A DNA stretch of 64,000 nucleotides. Source: Bacillota bacterium (GTDB lineage Bacteria; Bacillota; Clostridia; Lachnospirales; Lachnospiraceae). This document shows positions 7,626 to 17,472 of the stretch, in pieces. Location: contig JAEWMB010000020.1 of NCBI GenBank assembly GCA_023457255.1, positions 124,001-188,000 of the forward strand. Reading direction: 5' to 3'. Made by a program: the position numbers and the translations under genes. Below the pieces are notes generated by a model, which worked only from the letters and a program-made list of their open reading frames with translations, did not search any database and was not told where the DNA came from. Positions within the stretch are counted from its first letter, which is position 1; each line of letters starts with the position of its first letter.

Positions 7626-9953
7626 ATGAAACGAATTCCGATCGTAATTCAATTGGTTTTTATCTTGCTATTATTGTTTTTAATCCCTACAGTAATCACT
7701 GGATATTACAGTAATGTACAAATGATGAGATATTCAGAAGAAGAAATTGCGAACTCTGCTATGGCACAAATCGATACCAGCAGTTCCTATAGTGAAGCAA
7801 TTTTAATGAATATTGTAAAGAACATATTACAGATGGTTGGAACCAATGAATTTAATGGATTAAAGAATTTAACTACATATGAAGTATTAAACTCAGAGTA
7901 CAGTAAAGTCAACGTTGCCGTTGGTATTTATGATCAGATGAGAGAGATTCAAAATAACAATAGGATTGTCAGTTCCATTTATTTTTGTTTGGATGGCGCT
8001 GACTATGTAATTTCTACCAATCGCGGCATAGTAAAAAAACAAGCTTATGAAGATGTAGCTTGGATGGAGGAAATAGATTTAAAATCGCAGGGATCCGCCG
8101 GATTATGGTATCCAAGAACCTATAACACTGCAACTATTTCTGAACTGGCAAATGGTAAGACGACAGGGGAAATGAGAAATGTGATTTCTTATATATACCG
8201 CTTAAATAAACTAACGACATCAACCAAAGGTACTATCGTTGTTAATGTAGATGCAAAAAGGCTGAATGAAATGCTGCTGTCTAGTATAAATTCAGAAGGA
8301 GCTCAGGGTATCATAGTAATGCCGGATGGTACGATTATATCTCACAGAGAAAATTCAAAGTTTCTTAAAAAGTTTGACGATATGGAATTTGTGAAGGCCT
8401 CTTTGGCAAGTGGTATCACCACCGGCTACCAGTATCACAAGGACGGAGAACGTGCTATTTTATTGACTTATCAAAAATCACCGCAATTCCAGTGGATGTA
8501 TGTTAACACTTATAATATGGATACACTGATGAGCAAGTCAGATAGTGTACGTAATGGTTATACCATATTTATACTAATCATCATTGCTCTTGGAACGATT
8601 GTAGTAGTTGTATTAGCCAGAGAATTTTCCAAACCGATGAGAAAGCTGGTTCAAAATATGAAACAGCTTAATGGCATGGAAGGGCTCGGGGTGAAAAATG
8701 AGCTTTCCTTTTTAAGTGGAGCAATTGAGAAGATACAGGCGCAGGAGAGTGAATTACATCACCTTTTAAAGGAAAAGGAAGTCGAAGCGAGAAATCTGCT
8801 TCTTCATAATTTACTCACCGGAGAGGTTACGAATCAAAAACATATTGAGGATATCGATAAAATATTTCCATACAATCATTATATGGTTGCTATACTATCT
8901 ATTGATAACACTAAGCGATACCTAGAGACCACTGGAAAAGACAAGCGCGGCATTCAGCGTTTTGCTCTGCAGGAGAAAATAAATAATGCATTTTCCGAAG
9001 GTTATCATGTGGAATCTATGCGAAATGGTGCAGGTATGATGGCGATTATTATTAATATGAAAAGTTATGATTATGTCAAAGTTTCAAGAGAGCTATTCAA
9101 TATACTGACAGGGATCAGACAAGAAGCGCATCGTGTTTTTGAATATACTGTAACTGTTGGTGTTTCTACCGTACACAATGGGCATGAGCTTATTAATGAA
9201 TGCCATGTGGAGGCATTAGAAGCTATCAAGCGGCGAATTATTGTCGGTCGTAATCAAATCATTTTTTGGAATCCACAAAAGAAAGAGAACAATAAGTATG
9301 CCTACTCTTATAATAGTGAAAAGAGAATACTTAACTTTCTTTCTACGGGGGATGCCCAAAGTGCACAAAAAGAACTTTCCATTATTTTTGATGATATTAA
9401 GCATAAAGAGGATATTTCGTATGAAAATTTGTTACTTATTTTGAACCAATTAACTGGAGCTACCGTTAAATTCATGATGGAACATAATATTAACTCCAGT
9501 AAAGTATTCGGGAATAATACGAATTTATATCAAGCGATTGGTGGAATGGACACCTTAGAAGATATCGAAGTGTATTTAGGAAAGGTTTTTGTTTCCATTA
9601 TAGATTATTTAAAGAGCTTCCATGAGGATACTTCAGAAAAAATTTCAGAACAAATACTGAAGTATTTACGAAAACACTATAAAGAAGAAATCGTATTTGA
9701 AGAACTTGCAAGTCAAATTGGGATCAGCTATTCTTATATGAGAAAAATGATAAGGGAGGAGACCGGTAACAGTTTGATGGACAATGTGAATCTTTTACGA
9801 ATTGAGGAGGCAAAACGTTTGCTGCTGCACTCGGATTTAAGCCTTACACAGATAGCTGCAGAAGTTGGATATCATAATGTACAGAGTTTAAATCGTTTTT
9901 TTAAAAAGTATGAAGGATTGTCCCCCAGTGACTTTAAGAATAATATAAAATAA
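7626..9953 (+). CDS. Membrane-bound AraC-family transcriptional regulator with extracellular sensor
   Basis: A 775-residue protein with a membrane segment near residues 8-28, an extracellular region of about 270 residues of Cache type, a second membrane segment around 300-325 (YTIFILIIIALGTIVVVVLA), a cytoplasmic middle region, and a C-terminal AraC pair of helix-turn-helix motifs from about 675 (EELASQIGISYSYMRKMIREE, then LTQIAAEVGYHNVQSLNRFFKKY). Such one-component sensors regulate adjacent CUT1-type sugar ABC operons in Firmicutes. ATG 7626 is chosen because CGGAGG lies 5 bases before it. It most likely senses a pectin-derived oligosaccharide and controls the downstream transporter and glycosidase genes. 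A fragment related to its residues 480-515 lies at 52713-52818. Confidence 0.88.
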   Translation: MKRIPIVIQLVFILLLLFLIPTVITGYYSNVQMMRYSEEEIANSAMAQIDTSSSYSEAILMNIVKNILQMVGTNEFNGLKNLTTYEVLNSEYSKVNVAVGIYDQMREIQNNNRIVSSIYFCLDGADYVISTNRGIVKKQAYEDVAWMEEIDLKSQGSAGLWYPRTYNTATISELANGKTTGEMRNVISYIYRLNKLTTSTKGTIVVNVDAKRLNEMLLSSINSEGAQGIIVMPDGTIISHRENSKFLKKFDDMEFVKASLASGITTGYQYHKDGERAILLTYQKSPQFQWMYVNTYNMDTLMSKSDSVRNGYTIFILIIIALGTIVVVVLAREFSKPMRKLVQNMKQLNGMEGLGVKNELSFLSGAIEKIQAQESELHHLLKEKEVEARNLLLHNLLTGEVTNQKHIEDIDKIFPYNHYMVAILSIDNTKRYLETTGKDKRGIQRFALQEKINNAFSEGYHVESMRNGAGMMAIIINMKSYDYVKVSRELFNILTGIRQEAHRVFEYTVTVGVSTVHNGHELINECHVEALEAIKRRIIVGRNQIIFWNPQKKENNKYAYSYNSEKRILNFLSTGDAQSAQKELSIIFDDIKHKEDISYENLLLILNQLTGATVKFMMEHNINSSKVFGNNTNLYQAIGGMDTLEDIEVYLGKVFVSIIDYLKSFHEDTSEKISEQILKYLRKHYKEEIVFEELASQIGISYSYMRKMIREETGNSLMDNVNLLRIEEAKRLLLHSDLSLTQIAAEVGYHNVQSLNRFFKKYEGLSPSDFKNNIK

Positions 9954-9973
9954 TTTAAAAGTTTCATTTGTGC

Positions 9974-10025
9974 AAAGTATCCATAAAACCAAGTTGTCAA
10001 AATGGTTTTATGGATACTTTTTTTG
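9974..10025 (+). terminator. Strong intrinsic terminator after the AraC-type regulator
   Basis: An 18-base perfect stem (9974-9991 with 10003-10020, core GTATCCATAAAACCA) and an 11-base loop are followed by a run of eight T. It separates the regulator from the ABC operon. Confidence 0.88.
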
Positions 10026-10165
10026 ATTTTAGCTATCACATTTGATACTAAAAAGACACGAATTGGTAATTTGAACATACTCATTTTATTATAAAAAGAT
10101 GTATCATTTTGAAGTATAAATTGTAAGATGCCATTAAAATAAGGATTTTTTCGATAATCAAAACC

Positions 10166-10218
10166 GATACAAAGTATCAAAAGTGATTATTTACAAAGTT
10201 ACAGTTCCAGTTTATAGT
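10166..10218 (+). promoter_or_regulatory. Promoter of the ABC transporter/glycosidase operon with a nearby palindrome
   Basis: TTTACA at 10190-10195 and TATAGT at 10213-10218 have a 17-base spacer. GATAC-AAA-GTATC at 10166-10178 lies just upstream of the -35, and partial copies (TGATACT, GTATCA) lie further upstream between 10040 and 10115. The position fits an activator site for the AraC-type regulator. Confidence 0.5.
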
Positions 10219-10274
10219 GTGAGTATGCTAAATGAAAAAACGCACAAAACAACAAACAGAAGGAGATGGTATTT

Positions 10275-11237
10275 GTGAAATTTGCCAAGGCAAATAAAAG
10301 AAGCAACAGCGTGGTTCCTTTGCAAATGAGGAAGAGGGGCATTTTTCATTACATAAAGAAAGATTGGCAACTATATGTATTGCTGTTAGTACCATTAGCA
10401 TTTGCCTTAATCTTTAAATACGGTTCTTATTTCGGATTAACCATAGCATTTAAAGATTATAAGATATTAAAAGGCTTTAATGGTAGTGAATGGGTGGGAT
10501 TTGATATTTTCCGTAAAGTCTTTTCGATGAGAAACTTTGGCATTGCTGTTCGAAACACTTTATTACTTAATGTATTAACCTTATTATTTGGATTCCCAAT
10601 GCCAATAATTTTAGCTCTTTTATTAAATGAAGTCAAGAATAAATACTTTAAGAAAATAACACAAACCTTAATTTATTTACCTCATTTCTTATCTTTCATT
10701 ATTATTGGCGCAATGGCTTACCAGATTTTTGGTCAGGAAAGTGGTGTAGTAAATAACATTATTAAATCACTTGGCGGTTCCAGAGTACCGTTTTTACAGG
10801 AGAATACTCATTGGTTGGTATCTTACGTCATGATTAATGTATGGCAGACTATGGGCTGGGGAACGATTATTTACCTGGCTGCGATTACAAGTGTAAACCC
10901 GGAATTATATGAAGCTGCTACGGTTGATGGAGCAGGCCGCTGGGGGAAAATCAAGCATGTTACGCTTCCATGTATCAAAAGTACCATTGTAACTCTTCTT
11001 ATTATGAACTTAGGTAAGATTATGGCTGGTTCTTTTGAAAACGTATATGCACTTATGAATGTAGCTACTCCGAAATATACAACAACAATTCCAGTCCTAG
11101 TTTACCGCATGGGCTTATCAAATGGTAAGTACAGTGAGGCAACAGCAATCGGTTTATTCCAGTCAGTAATTGGCCTAGCGCTTGTTCTTATATCGGATCG
11201 AATTGCAAAGAAACTCGGCGAAGATGGCTTGTTATAA
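10275..11237 (+). CDS. Sugar ABC transporter permease, LplB/CUT1 type
   Basis: A 320-residue membrane protein with six or so hydrophobic segments and the permease loop EAATVDGAGRWGKIKHVTLP (the EAA motif with G about 9 residues later), where the ATPase docks. It belongs to the LplB-type subgroup that works with long lipoproteins such as the one encoded downstream. I prefer GTG 10275, which lies 9 bases after AAGGAG; ATG 10266 abuts that site. The stop is 12 bases before the second permease gene. No ATPase gene is in the cluster, which is usual for this type because a shared MsmK-like ATPase serves several systems. Confidence 0.9.
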   Translation: MKFAKANKRSNSVVPLQMRKRGIFHYIKKDWQLYVLLLVPLAFALIFKYGSYFGLTIAFKDYKILKGFNGSEWVGFDIFRKVFSMRNFGIAVRNTLLLNVLTLLFGFPMPIILALLLNEVKNKYFKKITQTLIYLPHFLSFIIIGAMAYQIFGQESGVVNNIIKSLGGSRVPFLQENTHWLVSYVMINVWQTMGWGTIIYLAAITSVNPELYEAATVDGAGRWGKIKHVTLPCIKSTIVTLLIMNLGKIMAGSFENVYALMNVATPKYTTTIPVLVYRMGLSNGKYSEATAIGLFQSVIGLALVLISDRIAKKLGEDGLL

Positions 11238-11249
11238 GGAGGAGAGCAG

Positions 11250-12164
11250 ATGGAAGCGAAATTACAAACCAGACATTCAAAAAAAATAGTGAAACATAAG
11301 ATAACAGACAAAATAGCATCGTTTTTCATTCACTTTATTTTGATAATTACCGCATTGACTTGTGTATTACCGTTTCTGCATGTTTTTGCAAAATCGGTCA
11401 GTAATGAAGCATATGTAATTGCAAACAAGATACTATTGCTGCCACAAGATTTTACCATAACGGCTTATCAGAAAGTATTTGCAGATTCCAGCATATTAAG
11501 ATCCTTTTATGTATCCGTAGTGGTTACACTACTATTCACGATACTTGGTATTTTAATTACTTTATGTGCAGCGTATCCATTGTCAAGAAAGGGTTTAAAA
11601 GGACGCACCCTTTTCACCTTCTTATTTATGTTTACCATGTATTTTTCTGCCGGTATTATTCCAGAATACTTATTAATGAATAACTTAGGACTTTTAGATA
11701 CATGGGCGGTGTTAATTCTGCCATTAGCCTTTAGTCCATATAACTTCTTAATTATGAAGACATCCTTACAAAGCACGATACCTGACAGCCTAATAGAATC
11801 AGCACACCTTGATGGTGCGTCACAATTTCAAATTCTTCGTAAAATAGTGGTTCCATTATCAAAACCTATATTAGCAACCTTATCTTTATTTTATGCAGTA
11901 GGTCGCTGGAATGCATATTCAGATGCATTATTCTATATAAAACAGAATGTATCATTAAGGCCTTTACAGTTAAAAATGTATTATTTAGTAGTATCTGCGA
12001 CAGAATCATTACAGGCAGCAGCGGAAGGTGCAGCTCAGGTTACCAATCCGGAAGTATTAAAAGCAGCTTGTATCATGTTTGCAACGATTCCAATCATCTG
12101 TATTTATCCGTTTGTACAAAAATTCTTTGTTCAGGGCACTATGATTGGTTCGGTAAAAGGTTGA
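11250..12164 (+). CDS. Sugar ABC transporter permease, YtcP/CUT1 type
   Basis: The 304-residue partner permease has six predicted membrane segments and the EAA loop ESAHLDGASQFQILRKIVVP in its second half. The C-terminus FFVQGTMIGSVKG is typical of YtcP-like subunits. It would form the heterodimeric channel with the gene just upstream. The ribosome site GGAGGAGAGCAG precedes the start. Substrate is inferred as a rhamnogalacturonan-derived oligosaccharide from the GH105 and GH112 genes of the same operon. Confidence 0.92.
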   Translation: MEAKLQTRHSKKIVKHKITDKIASFFIHFILIITALTCVLPFLHVFAKSVSNEAYVIANKILLLPQDFTITAYQKVFADSSILRSFYVSVVVTLLFTILGILITLCAAYPLSRKGLKGRTLFTFLFMFTMYFSAGIIPEYLLMNNLGLLDTWAVLILPLAFSPYNFLIMKTSLQSTIPDSLIESAHLDGASQFQILRKIVVPLSKPILATLSLFYAVGRWNAYSDALFYIKQNVSLRPLQLKMYYLVVSATESLQAAAEGAAQVTNPEVLKAACIMFATIPIICIYPFVQKFFVQGTMIGSVKG

Positions 12165-12221
12165 TAGTTTTCCGGAGGACCGGATGCTATAGAAATGTAT
12201 TCAAAAAAGGGAGGTACTATT

Positions 12222-13892
12222 ATGAGAAAGTCAATGAAAAGAGCAGCAGCGCTTGTTTTAACACTTGCAATGTCTACTGCATTATTAGCAGGCTGCGGCA
12301 GCAAAGACAAATCAAATGATTCCAAGAAAGACCCTACAACAGCACCTACACAGGGAGCCGGAAATAACCAGGGTACAAATCCTACGAAAGCGCCGGAGAG
12401 TGCTTTTAAGGATTATTCCAATGGGTTTGAAAAAAACGTAACAATTCAAATTCCTGTTTATGACAGAGCATTTGAAGGCTGGAATCCTACAGACAACTAT
12501 TATACGAAATGGGTACAAAAAGAATTTGGCGATAAGTATAATATCAAGGTAGAATTTGTAGCAATTGGAAGATCTACAGAGGTAACTGATTTTACACAGA
12601 TGCTGGCTGCCGGAACAGCACCAGATATAATTTTCCATTATGATATGCCACAGGCGATTGCTTACTATGATGAAGGTGCTATGCAGGAATTAAACTACGA
12701 TGAAATTGAAAACTATGCACCTACATATTATAAAAACCTTGGTTCTACCATTGATTCTTATGGTACAATTAACGGTGAGAGAGTATTTTTCTTTGCATCA
12801 AGACCAACGGCTTACAACTGGGTTACTTTAATCAGACAGGACTGGATTGACAAGGTTGGTAAGAAAATGCCTGCTAATTTAACGGAATTAAATGAGTTAT
12901 ATGCTGCATGGAGAGATGCAGACCTTGGCAATGGCGGTGGTACCTTAGTTCAGAATAACTTTACTTATGATTATTTTTTCCGTTCCTGGCCAATCGATGC
13001 AGATGAAAGAGCATTATATTCCGACCTTTCAGTGGCTGCACTTCCATGGGAACCAACTCATAAGTTTTTAAAGAATTTAAATTATCAGTATAACAACAGC
13101 TTAGTTGATAAGGAATTCTATTTAAATACAGACGATGCTTCAACAAAAGCAGACTTCGTATCTGGTAACAGCGGAGTATATAGTTTCTATATCTCAAGTT
13201 CTACGGATGTTATGTCCTCCTTATTAGCGAACAATCCGGATGCTAAGGTTTCCTTACTTCCAATGGCTGCCGGTGTTCCGGAAGGCGGCGTTCCACAGCA
13301 GCGTGGTTACTGGCCATTTGGTATGATTATGGGCATTAATTCTACGACTCCGGAAGAAGAAAGAATTGCTGTTTGGATGTATCTTGAGTGGTTAAGCCAG
13401 CCAGATAACTTATTCTTCTTCCAGAATGGTGTTGAAGGTGAAAACTATACGAAAGATGCTGCAGGTTTAGCAGTTAAGAATGCAGAATACACAGGAGAAT
13501 CAAGACTTTCCAATAATAACAACAAAGACTATTGGTGCTTAGTAGTTGAGAGTGCTCAATATGCTGATGAAGAGTTAAATTACAAAGCTAATATTGCAAA
13601 CTGGGCTCCGGCAGGATTTGAATACATCGTTGAAGATGCCTATAAGGATTATATTGCTAACTTAGAATACATGACACCGGATGCAATTTTCTTAGATACT
13701 ATCCAATCTGTTGCGGACTACAAATCAGATTTAAATGACCTTTGGAAAGAATTATATGTAAAATGTGCTATGGCTCCAGAGGCTGAATTTGAATCCGTAT
13801 ATCAGAAGGCTTGCGAAGATTACCTGGCTGCCGGATATCAGGCAATTCTTGATGAGAAACAGGCTGCTATCTCAAATGGTGGATACAACTAG
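12222..13892 (+). CDS. Sugar ABC transporter solute-binding lipoprotein, LplA-like
   Basis: A 556-residue extracellular lipoprotein. The N-terminus has basic residues, a hydrophobic stretch and the lipobox LLAGCGS, so Cys24 or so would be lipidated; a Ser/Thr/Pro/Asn-rich linker follows. The long length fits cluster-9-type binding proteins that pair with LplB/YtcP permeases. ATG 12222 has the ribosome site GGGAGGTACTATT; the in-frame ATG at 12195 would place extra residues ahead of the signal peptide. It would bind an oligosaccharide outside the cell and deliver it to the two permeases. Confidence 0.93.
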   Translation: MRKSMKRAAALVLTLAMSTALLAGCGSKDKSNDSKKDPTTAPTQGAGNNQGTNPTKAPESAFKDYSNGFEKNVTIQIPVYDRAFEGWNPTDNYYTKWVQKEFGDKYNIKVEFVAIGRSTEVTDFTQMLAAGTAPDIIFHYDMPQAIAYYDEGAMQELNYDEIENYAPTYYKNLGSTIDSYGTINGERVFFFASRPTAYNWVTLIRQDWIDKVGKKMPANLTELNELYAAWRDADLGNGGGTLVQNNFTYDYFFRSWPIDADERALYSDLSVAALPWEPTHKFLKNLNYQYNNSLVDKEFYLNTDDASTKADFVSGNSGVYSFYISSSTDVMSSLLANNPDAKVSLLPMAAGVPEGGVPQQRGYWPFGMIMGINSTTPEEERIAVWMYLEWLSQPDNLFFFQNGVEGENYTKDAAGLAVKNAEYTGESRLSNNNNKDYWCLVVESAQYADEELNYKANIANWAPAGFEYIVEDAYKDYIANLEYMTPDAIFLDTIQSVADYKSDLNDLWKELYVKCAMAPEAEFESVYQKACEDYLAAGYQAILDEKQAAISNGGYN

Positions 13893-13929
13893 GATTTTAA
13901 TTGGAAACGAAAGTAACAAATTCATAATG

Positions 13930-13967
13930 CCATGTAACCCTCCTGTTATTGCAGGGGGGTTACGTGG
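13930..13967 (+). terminator. Intercistronic stem-loop without U-tract between binding protein and GH105 genes
   Basis: CCATGTAACCCTCCTG (13930-13945) pairs with 13952-13967 over 16 positions including two G.U pairs, with a 6-base loop. No T-run follows. Such hairpins after solute-binding protein genes commonly protect the upstream mRNA and raise binding-protein levels over downstream enzymes, or cause partial termination. Confidence 0.65.
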
Positions 13968-14017
13968 TATCATAAAATCAATACGATAAAGGCTGACAGC
14001 GCAGAATGGAGATTATT

Positions 14018-15049
14018 ATGCTGAAAATTGAGTACGACAAAGAAAATTTATTACAGGTTATTGATCGTGTAGTGAAAAAAACTATGACAATGGATATGAC
14101 ATGGGATTGGTCTTGTGGTGTTGCCTATTACGGTATTAGCGAGGCTTATCGAGTTACAAAGAATGAGGAATACATTAATTTATTAAAACAGTGGGCAGAG
14201 GAGTATATTGCACTTGGTTTACCTAATTGGACAGTCAATACCTGCGCAATGGGGCACTGTATGATTACTCTGTATGAAGCTACAAATGAGGAAGCTTATT
14301 GGGACATTGTCATGAGTAAAGTGGACTATATTCGTAACAAAGCATTACGCTTTGGAGATCATGTGCTTCAACATACCGTATCTGTTAATAATGATTTTCC
14401 GGAGCAAGCATGGGCAGATACTTTATTTATGGCAGCCTTTTTCTTATTGCGTGTTGGTGTGAAATTAAATGATGCGGACATGATTGCGGATGCACTCAAT
14501 CAGTATTATTGGCATATCCATTACTTGCAGGAGCCAAGTACAAGCCTTTGGTATCATGGCTACAACAATATTAATAAGGATCATATGTCAGGTTTTTATT
14601 GGGGACGTGCCAATGCATGGGCAGCCTACACTATGTCACAGGTTGGGAAAAGACTGCCGGAACCATATCTATATCCTATTTATATGGAGATTGATTGTGC
14701 ACTAAGAGATCAACTTGCGGCACTGAAGCTCTTACAGACCAAGAGTGGTTTATGGAGAACAATTCTGGATGACGAAGAATCTTATGAAGAAGTATCTGCC
14801 AGTTGTGGAATCGCAGCAGCTATGGTAACAAACCGTAACCCGCTTCATACAAAATATATACAAAAATCATTGGATGGTATTCTTAAGAATATATCGGAAG
14901 ATGGAAGAGTACTTAATGTTTCCGGCGGTACGGCGGTAATGAAAGATCGTGAAGGCTATCGTAACGTTCCTAAAACCTGGATGCAGGGCTGGGGACAGGG
15001 ATTAGCACTGGCGTTCTTAGCCGCAATTGTAGAGGATAGCCAGAAATAA
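14018..15049 (+). CDS. GH105 unsaturated rhamnogalacturonyl hydrolase
   Basis: A 343-residue cytoplasmic enzyme with the alpha/alpha-barrel pattern of the GH88/GH105 families: DMTWDWSCGVAYYGI near the start, FPEQAWADTLFMAAFFLLR (with the catalytic-region Asp), HMSGFYWGRANAWAAYTM and MQGWGQGLALAFLA. Length matches the YteR-like family. It removes the 4,5-unsaturated galacturonate that pectin lyases leave at the non-reducing end of rhamnogalacturonan oligosaccharides. I chose ATG 14018, 6 bases after GGAG; an ATG at 14006 lies before that site. It sits between the ABC transporter and the GH112 phosphorylase, which defines the pathway well. Confidence 0.9.
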   Translation: MLKIEYDKENLLQVIDRVVKKTMTMDMTWDWSCGVAYYGISEAYRVTKNEEYINLLKQWAEEYIALGLPNWTVNTCAMGHCMITLYEATNEEAYWDIVMSKVDYIRNKALRFGDHVLQHTVSVNNDFPEQAWADTLFMAAFFLLRVGVKLNDADMIADALNQYYWHIHYLQEPSTSLWYHGYNNINKDHMSGFYWGRANAWAAYTMSQVGKRLPEPYLYPIYMEIDCALRDQLAALKLLQTKSGLWRTILDDEESYEEVSASCGIAAAMVTNRNPLHTKYIQKSLDGILKNISEDGRVLNVSGGTAVMKDREGYRNVPKTWMQGWGQGLALAFLAAIVEDSQK

Positions 15050-15142
15050 TTCTGTTAATCTGGGGCTGTCGTATTATCCGTGACAATAGATAATTACGAT
15101 GGCCCTATTGAGTTTTATTATGCAAAGATAAGGAGAACTAAC

Positions 15143-17311
15143 GTGGGACAACAAAATGAGATTACCAAAGGCGGATTTACACTACCAGGAGAAGCCGGGT
15201 ATGAGAAGCTAACCTTGGAACTTGCCGGCAGATGGGGAGCTGATGTGATTCGTGATAGTGATGGGACAGTGCTATCCAAGGATATTTTAGATGCAGGGTA
15301 TGGAATCTACTCCACTCTCTGTTTGATCAGAGACCATAATGCTTGGGCAAAGGAACATAAGGACAAATTACAACAGACTTTTCTTGTTACAAGTCCGATG
15401 GCAGCAACTTCGGATACTATAACGATAGATTTAATGGAGGGATTTTTTAAAGAGCAGTTCTTAGTAAACGACAGCCAGGAATCTATGGAATATTGGCAGG
15501 TGTATGACAGAACGACAGATACGCTTGTTGAGAAAGAGAAATGGAACTATTCCCCTCAAAATCAAACGGTGGTTCTAACAGATATCTGCCCATGGCATAA
15601 ATATACCATCAGCTTTATGGCTTATCGTATCTGGGAAGAAATCTCAATGTATAACCATACGACAAACCATTGGAATAAAGAACATTTGATGCAGATTGAT
15701 CCAATGCATAAGGAAACTCAGGAATATTTACTTTCTTGGATGGAGAATTGGTGTAAGCAACATGAACAGACAACAGTAGTTAGATTTACCTCCATGTTTT
15801 ATAATTTCGTCTGGATGTGGGGGAGCAATGAAAAAAACCGTTATTTATTTTCGGATTGGGCATCCTATGATTTTACCGTAAGCCCACTTGCATTAAAGTT
15901 GTTTCAAGAAAAGTACGGATATGCATTAACTGCAGAAGACTTTATTCATCAAGGTAAGTTCCATGTAACTCATATGCCTGCAAATCCGCATAAACTTGAC
16001 TGGATGGAATTTATAAATAACTTTGTAGTGGATTTTGGGAAGAAATTAATTGACATAGTACATAACTATGGAAAATTAGCTTATGTATTTTATGATGATA
16101 GTTGGGTTGGGGTCGAACCTTATCATAAGAATTTTGAAAGATTTGGCTTTGATGGCTTAATAAAATGTGTGTTTTCCGGTTTTGAAGTCAGACTATGTGC
16201 CGGAGTTAAGGTAAATACCCATGAATTAAGACTTCATCCGTACTTATTTCCGGTTGGACTTGGCGGGGCTCCTACATTTATGGAGGGTGGAAACCCTACG
16301 CTTGATGCTAAGAATTACTGGATTAGTGTACGAAGAGCCTTGCTAAGAGAACCAATTGACCGAATTGGTTTAGGAGGTTATCTTCACTTAGTTGAGGATT
16401 TTCCTGACTTTACAGATTATATAGAGAAGATTGCAAATGAATTCCGTAGAATCAAAAAACTTCATAATGCTGGAAAACCAATGGTTTTAAAGCCTCGCGT
16501 TGCTGTTCTCCATAGTTGGGGAACCTTACGTTCCTGGACCTTATCCGGGCATTTTCACGAAACTTACATGCATGATTTAATTCATATGAACGAAAGTTTA
16601 TCCGGGCTTCCGCTGGATGTTAAGTTTATTAATTTTGAGGATATTAAAAAAGGTGCCTTAGAAGATGTAGATGTTGTAATCAATGCCGGTACGATGAATT
16701 CAGCATGGAGCGGAGGTAGTGCTTGGGAGGATTCTGAGGTAATAGAACGTTTAACAAGGTTTGTCTATGAGGGAAAAGCATTTCTTGGAGTAAATGAACC
16801 AAGTGCTATTACAGGTTATGATACACTATTTCGTATGTCACATGTACTTGGTGTTGATATGGATTTAGGGGACCGTGTCTCCCATGGACGTTATAGTTTT
16901 ACGGAAGAACCGGTAAAGGAATTGTCCTTTGCCGAACAAGGGCCAAAGGAGAAGAGCAAGATATATCTTACCGATGGCTTAGCGAAGGTTTTAAAAGAAG
17001 AGAATGGAATACCGGTTATGACGTCTTATCATTTTGGAAGGGGACGTGGGATTTATCTTTCTTCTTATGAACATTCAATTAAAAATACGAGAACACTTCT
17101 TCACATTATATTATACGCAGCTGGTGAAAGCTTCCAGCAGGAAGGAATTACAGATAATCCTAGTACAGAATGTGCTTATTATGAAAAAGATAAAATTCTA
17201 GTTATGATAAATAATAGTGACACCTTACAAAGATCATCTGTTACCATGAAGGGAAGAACATATACAAAGGATATACCGGCATTTGATACGTTAATTATTC
17301 CGATGGAGTAA
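15143..17311 (+). CDS. GH112 phosphorylase, probably D-galactosyl-beta-1,4-L-rhamnose phosphorylase
   Basis: A 722-residue enzyme without signal peptide, recognised as family GH112 by its start (GGFTLPGEAGYEKLTLELA), the GRWGADVIRDSDGT segment and the barrel motifs around residues 230-320 and 380-440. GH112 enzymes cleave beta-galactosides with phosphate to galactose 1-phosphate. The neighbouring GH105 gene and the rhamnogalacturonan setting favour galactosyl-beta-1,4-rhamnose over lacto-N-biose; this layout matches, from memory, the characterised Clostridium phytofermentans enzyme. The GTG at 15143 follows AAGGAGAACTAAC; a frame extension to 15080 has no ribosome site. It ends the operon. 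Confidence 0.87.
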   Translation: MGQQNEITKGGFTLPGEAGYEKLTLELAGRWGADVIRDSDGTVLSKDILDAGYGIYSTLCLIRDHNAWAKEHKDKLQQTFLVTSPMAATSDTITIDLMEGFFKEQFLVNDSQESMEYWQVYDRTTDTLVEKEKWNYSPQNQTVVLTDICPWHKYTISFMAYRIWEEISMYNHTTNHWNKEHLMQIDPMHKETQEYLLSWMENWCKQHEQTTVVRFTSMFYNFVWMWGSNEKNRYLFSDWASYDFTVSPLALKLFQEKYGYALTAEDFIHQGKFHVTHMPANPHKLDWMEFINNFVVDFGKKLIDIVHNYGKLAYVFYDDSWVGVEPYHKNFERFGFDGLIKCVFSGFEVRLCAGVKVNTHELRLHPYLFPVGLGGAPTFMEGGNPTLDAKNYWISVRRALLREPIDRIGLGGYLHLVEDFPDFTDYIEKIANEFRRIKKLHNAGKPMVLKPRVAVLHSWGTLRSWTLSGHFHETYMHDLIHMNESLSGLPLDVKFINFEDIKKGALEDVDVVINAGTMNSAWSGGSAWEDSEVIERLTRFVYEGKAFLGVNEPSAITGYDTLFRMSHVLGVDMDLGDRVSHGRYSFTEEPVKELSFAEQGPKEKSKIYLTDGLAKVLKEENGIPVMTSYHFGRGRGIYLSSYEHSIKNTRTLLHIILYAAGESFQQEGITDNPSTECAYYEKDKILVMINNSDTLQRSSVTMKGRTYTKDIPAFDTLIIPME

Positions 17312-17431
17312 ATAGTTTTATGAAATTTCCCAATTATTATTTCCGAGGGTTCAAGTCATATCTTTTTATTTTTGTGAGATGAGAATTGACGGAACGAATT
17401 TATATCATAAGAGCGTTGTTGATTGCTGTCG

Positions 17432-17471
17432 GCGAATCAGTGGTACAGGCAAAAAAGTACTACTGATTCGC
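17432..17471. repeat. 15-bp inverted repeat just upstream of the ldh promoter
   Basis: GCGAATCAGTGGTAC at 17432-17446 pairs with GTACTACTGATTCGC at 17457-17471 with one G.U pair and a 10-base A-rich loop. No T-run follows on the plus strand. It ends two bases before the -35 box at 17473, so it may be an operator for the lactate dehydrogenase gene or a 3' stabilising hairpin of the GH112 operon. Confidence 0.55.
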
Positions 17472-17472
17472 A

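Noticed and set aside
9872..10180. Minus-strand frame across the terminator after the AraC gene
   Set aside because: It overlaps the gene end and a strong hairpin and has no ribosome site.
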